From Chlamydiota bacterium (GTDB taxonomy: Bacteria > Chlamydiota > Chlamydiia > Chlamydiales > Rhabdochlamydiaceae), in contig CANNLR010000004.1 in assembly GCA_947505635.1 (NCBI GenBank), positions 1 through 33,132 on the forward strand: a DNA stretch of 33,132 nt, written 5' to 3'. The translations under genes were made by a program, and so were the position numbers. The first letter of the stretch is position 1, and every line of letters starts with the position of its first letter. The notes beneath the pieces were generated by a model, which did no database searches, was not told where the DNA came from, and was given only the letters and a program-made list of their open reading frames with translations. Of the stretch, positions 27,111-33,132 are shown one piece after another.

Positions 27111-28187
27111 CTTGTTGTTGGTTAAAGATCCTTCTGTAGTCTGAATAAAATGCCTTCCATTTTTATTGGGAAAAGAGGGTGCTGTTAAGAAGACTTGTCC
27201 CATCTCTTGTAAGAGCTGGTCTAAAAGAAAGGTTCGTCTTGCATCTAGGTGAACACCAAAGTCATCGACCCCAAATAGGGGAGCGATGCCGAGTCTACTT
27301 TTTAATGTTTCCCATTCAGCGAGGCGTAAGGCAGAAAGACAACACCTTTTTTGTCCTTCGCTGCAATAGCTTTTGATTTCTTGTCCCCGGATAGAAAATA
27401 AGATGTCGTCGCGGTGAGGACCTATGAGAGTTGTTTTATAGAAAAGTTCTTTAGCTCGCATGTCAGCCCAGCTTTTAATATAAAAATCAGGGGTGAGCGT
27501 TGGTTCTTTTTGAGATCCGTGTAGGGAGCTGCTATATTTTATTTGTAAGGGTTCTTTTTGCTCAGAAAGATGAAGAAGGAACTTTTGACTGGCTTTTTCT
27601 AAGTCCAAAAGAGTCTGGATTCTTTTTTCTGTAATATAACAAGCGGCAACAGCCATTAATTCTTCCCAGGGAGCAAATCCTGTTGTGTGTGTCTTTAAAA
27701 GAGAATTTCTTTGCTTAAGGGCTCTTTGGTAGCGTCCTAGGTGGTATATGTAGTTTGGGTCTGATTGTGCAATATGTAAGTCTAGAAAGCGTCTTCTTTC
27801 TGCAGGCCCCCCCGTAATGATCGTAATGTCTTCAGGGGAGGAGAAGATAGAGGGAATGAGTCCTAGTAGAGGGATGAAACTTGAGTAGGGAGTTTCATTA
27901 TAAAGAATTCTACGACCTTCTTTTGAAAAAAAAAGGGTTAATTTGTGATCAATTCCTTCTTTGTAGAATACAACTTCTAAGCTGAATTTGTCTTGAGTTT
28001 GGTGGATGAGTTCTTGCAATCTACTTGTTCGGAAAGATTTGCCTGTTCCAATTAAATAGATGGCTTCTAAAAGATTGCTTTTCCCACTTCCGTTGGCCCC
28101 TTCGATGTAGTTTATTCCTTGATCAAATAGGGCCTCAGCTGATTTATAACTACGAAAAGAAGATAAAGTCAGCTTGCTTAGGAGCAT
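27090..28187 (-). CDS. recF: DNA replication/repair protein RecF
   Basis: LTLSSFRSYKSAE, IEGANGSGKSNLLEAIYLIGTGKSFR, GGPAERRRFLDLHI, LIGPHRDDILFSI, CSEGQKRCCLSALRLAEW, FGVDDFGVHLDARR. Confidence 0.95.
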   Translation of the reverse strand: MLLSKLTLSSFRSYKSAEALFDQGINYIEGANGSGKSNLLEAIYLIGTGKSFRTSRLQELIHQTQDKFSLEVVFYKEGIDHKLTLFFSKEGRRILYNETPYSSFIPLLGLIPSIFSSPEDITIITGGPAERRRFLDLHIAQSDPNYIYHLGRYQRALKQRNSLLKTHTTGFAPWEELMAVAACYITEKRIQTLLDLEKASQKFLLHLSEQKEPLQIKYSSSLHGSQKEPTLTPDFYIKSWADMRAKELFYKTTLIGPHRDDILFSIRGQEIKSYCSEGQKRCCLSALRLAEWETLKSRLGIAPLFGVDDFGVHLDARRTFLLDQLLQEMGQVFLTAPSFPNKNGRHFIQTTEGSLTNNKLEVKAN

Positions 28188-28191
28188 GTCT

Positions 28192-29292
28192 TTAATGATC
28201 TAGACGCATAGGCATTAAGACAAAAAAAGAAGAAGAAGAATCGGTGACAAGCCCAGGGTTATAAGCATCTTTGATGTTTAGCTGTACCGTTTCATCCTTA
28301 CTATGGCGAAGAATATCTAAGAAAAAAGCAGGATTGAAAGCGACATCCATCCGATCTCCTTGATAGTTGATCGGCATGTTGACATGGCCTTCTCCAGCAT
28401 CGCTGCCTGTAATAGAAAGATGGAGCTCGCCTGGGGAGAAGGTAAATCGAACAGAGGGCTTTTCGGGTGATGTGAAAAGAGAGATTTGCCTTAGAAGGGT
28501 AATAAGCTCTTCTCTATGTAAGTTAATAGAAGAGGCTTGTTTTTCGGGGATAATACGGGATATATCTGGGTATTGTCCGGAAAGTAGTTGCGATACAAGG
28601 ATAACGGGGCCTGCTTGCATGGAGATTTTTTGCTCTAAAAAGTGCAGGGTAAGAGTTTCTTCTTGTGTATCTAGAAGTCGAATCATTTCGTCGACAGTTT
28701 TGATGGGTAGGATAAAAGATCCTTGCCAGTCATCCGAAAAAGATAGTTCTGTTGAAGATCTTGCGACCCTTTTTCCATCTGCACCTGTGAAGGTTGTTCC
28801 AAGGGAGTTTCTTTGTAGGTGGATGCTACTGAAAATAGGGCGAGTTTCATCTTTTCCTGCAGAAAAAGATGTCTTAGAGAGCATCTCTTTAAAAAGGGCT
28901 GTTGGAAATTGAATTTGCAATCCCTCTGATAGGTTGGGGATTTCTGGGAATTCAGCTGGGTTCATGCCGGGAATTTTAAATTGAGAAGACCCAGAATAGA
29001 TGATGGCAACATGGAAGGGAGTTGTTGAAAGTTCTATGTCAGGGGAAGTGAGCTCTCTTACTAAAAGGAATAAGCGCTTTGCAGATAATACAATAGCCCC
29101 TTCTTCTAGTATTTTTGCAGGTACATTTATCTTCATGCTAAGAGCAAGATCTGTAGCTGTTAAGATAAGTTCATTATTAACAGCTAAAAGTAAAATATTA
29201 GACAGAATGGGCATCTGAGGTTTTAGAGGAACGATGCTTTGTATTTTGTTGAGTGCGGATAAGATATCGATCTTAGAAAAAATGACTCTCAT
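28192..29292 (-). CDS. dnaN: DNA polymerase III beta sliding clamp
   Basis: Clamp repeats: IVPLKPQMPILSNILL, LILTATDLALSMKI, ETRPIFSSIHLQ, TGADGKRVARS, FNPAFFLDILRH, C-terminal FFVLMPMRL. Confidence 0.95.
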   Translation of the reverse strand: MRVIFSKIDILSALNKIQSIVPLKPQMPILSNILLLAVNNELILTATDLALSMKINVPAKILEEGAIVLSAKRLFLLVRELTSPDIELSTTPFHVAIIYSGSSQFKIPGMNPAEFPEIPNLSEGLQIQFPTALFKEMLSKTSFSAGKDETRPIFSSIHLQRNSLGTTFTGADGKRVARSSTELSFSDDWQGSFILPIKTVDEMIRLLDTQEETLTLHFLEQKISMQAGPVILVSQLLSGQYPDISRIIPEKQASSINLHREELITLLRQISLFTSPEKPSVRFTFSPGELHLSITGSDAGEGHVNMPINYQGDRMDVAFNPAFFLDILRHSKDETVQLNIKDAYNPGLVTDSSSSFFVLMPMRLDH

Positions 29293-29333
29293 AATAAAAA
29301 GGGCTCCTTGTAAGAAGTATAGATAAAAGTAGT

Positions 29334-29362
29334 ATCATATAGAAAAAAGGAGAGATCGTCAA
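29334..29362 (-). promoter_or_regulatory. Putative sigma70/sigma66-type promoter for dnaN-recF
   Basis: Minus strand TTGACG, 17-bp spacer, TATGAT; its -35 begins 3 nt beyond the smpB stop codon; AAGGAG lies upstream of the dnaN ATG. Confidence 0.65.
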
Positions 29363-29365
29363 ATA

Positions 29366-29830
29366 TTATTCTTCGCGATTTTTAAGAGCTCGATCTATTG
29401 ATTTATTATGTTCTCTTGTTTTTATGGCTTCTCTCTTGTCGTAAGACTTTTTCCCTTTAGCTACCCCTATTTTTACTTTGATGATTCCATTTTTAAGATA
29501 AAGGGCTAAGGGAATGAGAGTGAGTCCTTTTCGGTCGGCCGCTTCTTTTAATTTTAGGATTTCATTTTTGTGAAGTAATAAATATTTATCCCGCTTATCT
29601 GTGTGATTGTGAACATTACCAAATACGTAAGGAGAAATAGAAGCATTTTTTAAAACTACGCTAGATCCTGATACAATAATGTAGGCATCTTGAAGATGAC
29701 CCCCATGATTTTTTAAGGACTTTACTTCTGTTCCATATAAAATAATTCCAGCTTCTATCGTGTCTAAGATTTCATAGTTAAAAGAAGCTTTACGGTTAGA
29801 TACAAGATCGGATTCGAATTTTTTTGCCAT
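29366..29830 (-). CDS. smpB: SsrA (tmRNA)-binding protein
   Basis: NRKASFNYEILDTIEAGIILYGTEVKSLKNHGGHLQDAY, DKRDKYLLLHKNEI, KRE-type C-terminus. Start moved to internal MAKKFESDLV from the track's 29863. Confidence 0.96.
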   Translation of the reverse strand: MAKKFESDLVSNRKASFNYEILDTIEAGIILYGTEVKSLKNHGGHLQDAYIIVSGSSVVLKNASISPYVFGNVHNHTDKRDKYLLLHKNEILKLKEAADRKGLTLIPLALYLKNGIIKVKIGVAKGKKSYDKREAIKTREHNKSIDRALKNREE

Positions 29831-29841
29831 TGATAACTCAC

Positions 29842-31254
29842 TTATCTTCCAAAAAGGGTACATCCCAAAGAAGTTACACGAAAGCAGGGTTTTCCGTCAA
29901 AGGAACCTGTTTGAACAAGAGCGGCTTCAGAGAGCCACTCAAAAATGGTAGCATAGAGAAATTCTTGTTCTTCACTAGTATAAATAGGGAGGGCATACTT
30001 CCAGTTTTTACCTATTCGTTTTAGGGAGACAATACTTTCTTCTTTTAGAGCAGAATGACATCCTTTTAGGAAATCTTCAAAAAGGACCCAACCTTTGCTT
30101 AATACTCTTGTGATGCTTCTTTCTGCTTCTCTTATAGATTTTTCTGTATAGACTGTGTTTGAGAATTTTTTTGATAAAATCTTATTTAGAGGATGACGAT
30201 AAAAATATAGGGATTGTCTGTCTAGTGGTAGGGCGAGCCACTCTTTAGCAAAAGAGGTTATTACGATCTTACCAGAAGAAAGGTCAATAAAGCGCACCAG
30301 GGTTAGTTTAGTGAGTAGGTGGTCGATGTAAGGTTTGTAGATTGCGGGATTTTGACTAAGACCAGAAAAATGAGGTAGAAGAGAAGGTAAGGCGTCGACA
30401 GCAAGAGGTTGATTTTGCGCTGCTTTTAGTATAACAGAGAGGTCTTGCACAAAGGAAAACTCAAGAGGTCTTGTAGGGATGATCTTGGTGTCGTCTTGTA
30501 TAGATGTAGCTTCGGAGGTTTGCAAAAAGAGGATATATTCTCTCCATTCATGAAAGGGCGTTACCATTTCTTCTAATGCATTCCCTTTTTTTCGATAGCT
30601 AAGACAACAGATAAAGCTAAATTCTAGGTGAAGCATATATTCTTCGAATAACTCTCTTGTGATGGAGTATTTATCCATAAGATCTTGAGCGGAAACTTCA
30701 AGATTTTTTGCATGGTAGACATCATCGATAATTTGCTTTAGGATCGGCTCTCCGAAATTAACTTCTGCTATATAACGTTGAAAAATTTGAGGGGTGAGTA
30801 GGTGCTTTTCAATTAACGATTCGAAGATGTTATTGGAAGTTCTCGGAATGGAGTACCAGACAGGGAGAATGTGGATGGGGATTTTTTTTAGTAAATTTTG
30901 CAAGAATTCCATATCAGGACGAAAATCATCTTCGAGTTTCTCTAGTTGAAATTCGAAGTATTTTCTCATTTCTTTATCAACATGAAGAGTGTGTTTTTCT
31001 AAAGAAAAAAGTCCTGTGGGGGCTAGTCTTTCTAAAATAAGGGAAAGGGAGGGGACATCCATGCTTAAATCATTTGCTAAGTCAGAAAGAGGAATATTTA
31101 AGGAACTGTATAAAATTTCCTCTAATACTTTAAGGTCATCAAGAGTGAGTTTGGCTAGTAAAAGGCGATTTTGAATATCTTTTTGATAGTTGTAGTCTGT
31201 GAGACTAATTTTATTCTTTCGAATAGAAGAGGCTTCTAATAAACAACTAGACAT
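29842..31254 (-). CDS. Conserved hypothetical protein, possibly winged-helix
   Basis: 470-aa ORF immediately upstream of smpB; LTLDDLKVLEEILYSSLNIPLSDLANDLSMDVPSLSLILERLAPTGLFSLE has a winged-helix-like pattern. Confidence 0.75.
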   Translation of the reverse strand: MSSCLLEASSIRKNKISLTDYNYQKDIQNRLLLAKLTLDDLKVLEEILYSSLNIPLSDLANDLSMDVPSLSLILERLAPTGLFSLEKHTLHVDKEMRKYFEFQLEKLEDDFRPDMEFLQNLLKKIPIHILPVWYSIPRTSNNIFESLIEKHLLTPQIFQRYIAEVNFGEPILKQIIDDVYHAKNLEVSAQDLMDKYSITRELFEEYMLHLEFSFICCLSYRKKGNALEEMVTPFHEWREYILFLQTSEATSIQDDTKIIPTRPLEFSFVQDLSVILKAAQNQPLAVDALPSLLPHFSGLSQNPAIYKPYIDHLLTKLTLVRFIDLSSGKIVITSFAKEWLALPLDRQSLYFYRHPLNKILSKKFSNTVYTEKSIREAERSITRVLSKGWVLFEDFLKGCHSALKEESIVSLKRIGKNWKYALPIYTSEEQEFLYATIFEWLSEAALVQTGSFDGKPCFRVTSLGCTLFGR

Positions 31255-31300
31255 GATGATCTTCTTTTTTAAAGATTGAAGTATTTAAGCTATTCTTAAC

Positions 31301-31330
31301 ATCATACTGTATTTCATCATTTTATGACAA
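31301..31330 (-). promoter_or_regulatory. Putative sigma70/sigma66-type promoter for the 470-aa gene and smpB
   Basis: Minus strand TTGTCA, 18-bp spacer, TATGAT, about 46 nt upstream of the ATG. Confidence 0.5.
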
Positions 31331-31405
31331 TCATTTGCTTAAATGTTTTTTGAGTGATTTAAATTGATTTAAATTTTTTTATTTTATGGATTGCTATGGC
31401 TTTTT

Positions 31406-31435
31406 TTGGTAGAGTATCTGATTTAAAGATATAAT
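31406..31435 (+). promoter_or_regulatory. Putative sigma70/sigma66-type promoter for leuS
   Basis: TTGGTA, 18-bp spacer, TATAAT, 29 nt upstream of the leuS ATG; GGGGG just before the start. Confidence 0.45.
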
Positions 31436-31464
31436 TTTTTATTTAGAAGTGTTTTTGGGGGCCT

Positions 31465-33132
31465 ATGGAAAAGCAAAGATATGATCATCAGAAAATAGAA
31501 GAGAAGTGGCAGAAAAACTGGCAAGATAGGGGAGTCTTTCGATCTGAGGTAGATCGTTCAAAACCTAAGTATTACATTTTAGACATGTTTCCATACCCTT
31601 CTGGAGCTGGACTGCACGTAGGCCATGTGACGGGATATACGGCAACAGATATCCTATCTCGCTACAAAAGACAAAAAGGATTTAATGTTTTACATCCGAT
31701 GGGATGGGATAGTTTCGGCCTTCCTGCTGAGCAGTATGCAATTCGTACAGGGACCCATCCAGCAGAGACAACTGAAAAAAATATTAACACTTATAGAAGA
31801 CAGTTGAAGTCCTTAGGTTTTAGTTATGATTGGTCTAAAGAAGTAACAACAAGTGATTCCAAATACTATAAATGGACCCAGTGGATCTTCACGAAATTGT
31901 ATGAAAAAGGCCTTGCTTACGAATCGGAGATGATGGTCAATTTTTGTCCAGCCCTAGGAACGGTTCTTGCTAACGAAGAAGTAGATGATGGTAAAGCTAA
32001 GGAAGGGGGGTATCCTATTGAAAGGAGACCTCTAAGGCAGTGGGTACTAAAAATTACAGCTTACGCAGATCGCCTGTTAGAAGATTTAGACTTGCTCGAT
32101 TGGCCAGAGAGTTTGAAAAAGTTGCAAACTCATTGGATAGGAAAAAGCGAAGGGGCTAAGATCTTTTTTATCGAACAAAAAACAGGGAAGGAAATTTCTG
32201 TCTTTACAACATGTCCTCATACCTTGTTCGGTGTGACCTACCTTGTTTTAGCTCCAGAGCATCCATTAGTTGCTGATATTGTAACTAAGGATAAAAAAGC
32301 AGATGTCGATCTTTATTGTACGCAGATTAGTTCAAGGTCGGACTTAGAAAGAACGGATTTAAATAAAGATAAGACAGGGGTTTGGACAGGTGCTTATGCA
32401 ACACATCCTATAACAGGACTTCCGATTCCTGTTTGGATTTCAGATTACGTGCTCGCTCAGTATGGGACGGGAGCTGTTATGGCAGTTCCGGCTCATGATG
32501 AGAGAGACTTTGCTTTTGCTGAAACATTTACTCTTCCTGTTATTCCTGTTGTAGATCCTTTTTATGATGGAAAGGTGGAACCTGCTGTAGAGGGGATGAG
32601 TTCTGATCAGATAGTTTCCTTGGTTAAAGAAGGAAACATGTGTTGGACTCATGAAGGCACATTAATGCAAAGTGCGAGTGAAGGGGTTTCTTTAAATGGG
32701 CTTTCAGTGAACGAAGCAAAAAAAGTAATAATAGCCTATTTAGAGAAGAAAAAATGCGGAATAAAGACTGTTAATTATAAATTGCGAGACTGGCTTTTTT
32801 CAAGGCAACGTTATTGGGGAGAGCCGTTTCCTGTGTTGCATTTGGAAGATGGAACAAAGCGTGTTCTGGATTTAGATGAGCTTCCTCTAATGCCCCCTCA
32901 AATGACTGATTATAAACCAGCGTTAACGGGAGAAAGTCCTCTTTCTCGAGTGGATGAATGGGTGAATATTTTTGATGCCAAATCAGGGAAGTTAGCAAAA
33001 CGAGAAACGAATACCATGCCGCAATGGGCAGGATCTTGTTGGTATTATCTCCGTTTTTGTGATCCAAATAATGATAAAGAAGCTTGGAGCCATGAAGCTG
33101 AAAATTACTGGATGTCAGTTGATCTGTATGTA
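31465..33132 (+). CDS. leuS: Leucyl-tRNA synthetase, 3'-truncated by window edge
   Basis: [99 protein letters not shown]. Open to the last base. Confidence 0.97.
   Translation, partial: MEKQRYDHQKIEEKWQKNWQDRGVFRSEVDRSKPKYYILDMFPYPSGAGLHVGHVTGYTATDILSRYKRQKGFNVLHPMGWDSFGLPAEQYAIRTGTHPAETTEKNINTYRRQLKSLGFSYDWSKEVTTSDSKYYKWTQWIFTKLYEKGLAYESEMMVNFCPALGTVLANEEVDDGKAKEGGYPIERRPLRQWVLKITAYADRLLEDLDLLDWPESLKKLQTHWIGKSEGAKIFFIEQKTGKEISVFTTCPHTLFGVTYLVLAPEHPLVADIVTKDKKADVDLYCTQISSRSDLERTDLNKDKTGVWTGAYATHPITGLPIPVWISDYVLAQYGTGAVMAVPAHDERDFAFAETFTLPVIPVVDPFYDGKVEPAVEGMSSDQIVSLVKEGNMCWTHEGTLMQSASEGVSLNGLSVNEAKKVIIAYLEKKKCGIKTVNYKLRDWLFSRQRYWGEPFPVLHLEDGTKRVLDLDELPLMPPQMTDYKPALTGESPLSRVDEWVNIFDAKSGKLAKRETNTMPQWAGSCWYYLRFCDPNNDKEAWSHEAENYWMSVDLYV

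Noticed and set aside
28367-28912. 181-aa plus-strand ORF inside dnaN
   Set aside because: Antisense to clearly coding dnaN; no recognisable motif; low-complexity Ser/Arg/Val composition typical of shadow ORFs.
31331-31400. GATTTAAATTGATTTAAATTTTTTT as a repeat or structured RNA
   Set aside because: Short AT-rich tandem (GATTTAAATT twice); expected in this composition, no convincing stem.
32771-33067. 98-aa minus-strand ORF at right edge
   Set aside because: Antisense to leuS; no motif.

Overview
AT-rich, gene-dense 33 kb window. Protein content and the recF-dnaN-smpB order fit a member of the Chlamydiota; this assignment is by recalled motif and synteny, with no search run. Core genes recognised: rsmE, an LpxL/HtrB-type acyltransferase, prfC, rmuC, pgi, recF, dnaN, smpB and 5'-partial leuS (runs off the right edge, so absent from the ORF track). 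Accessory content: (i) a tightly overlapping 5-6 gene operon at the left edge: possible effector, secreted EEP-family hydrolase, three-gene ABC-2 exporter, Ppx/GppA-like protein with a signal-like N-terminus; (ii) a two-gene signalling unit at 7.4-10.4 kb: a membrane-anchored class III cyclase homologue whose key catalytic positions look degenerate, followed 7 nt later by a kinase-like protein with intact catalytic motifs; (iii) a ~12 kb island between pgi and recF with a 2897-aa SF2 helicase-like protein (DUF3638/DUF3645-like), which also carries a possible N-terminal H..N..C cysteine-protease-like block, flanked by two orphan proteins. Two decaying genes (a NadD-like nucleotidyltransferase and a SAM methyltransferase) lie in gaps the ORF track does not explain. 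No rRNA, tRNA, CRISPR or transposase was recognised.
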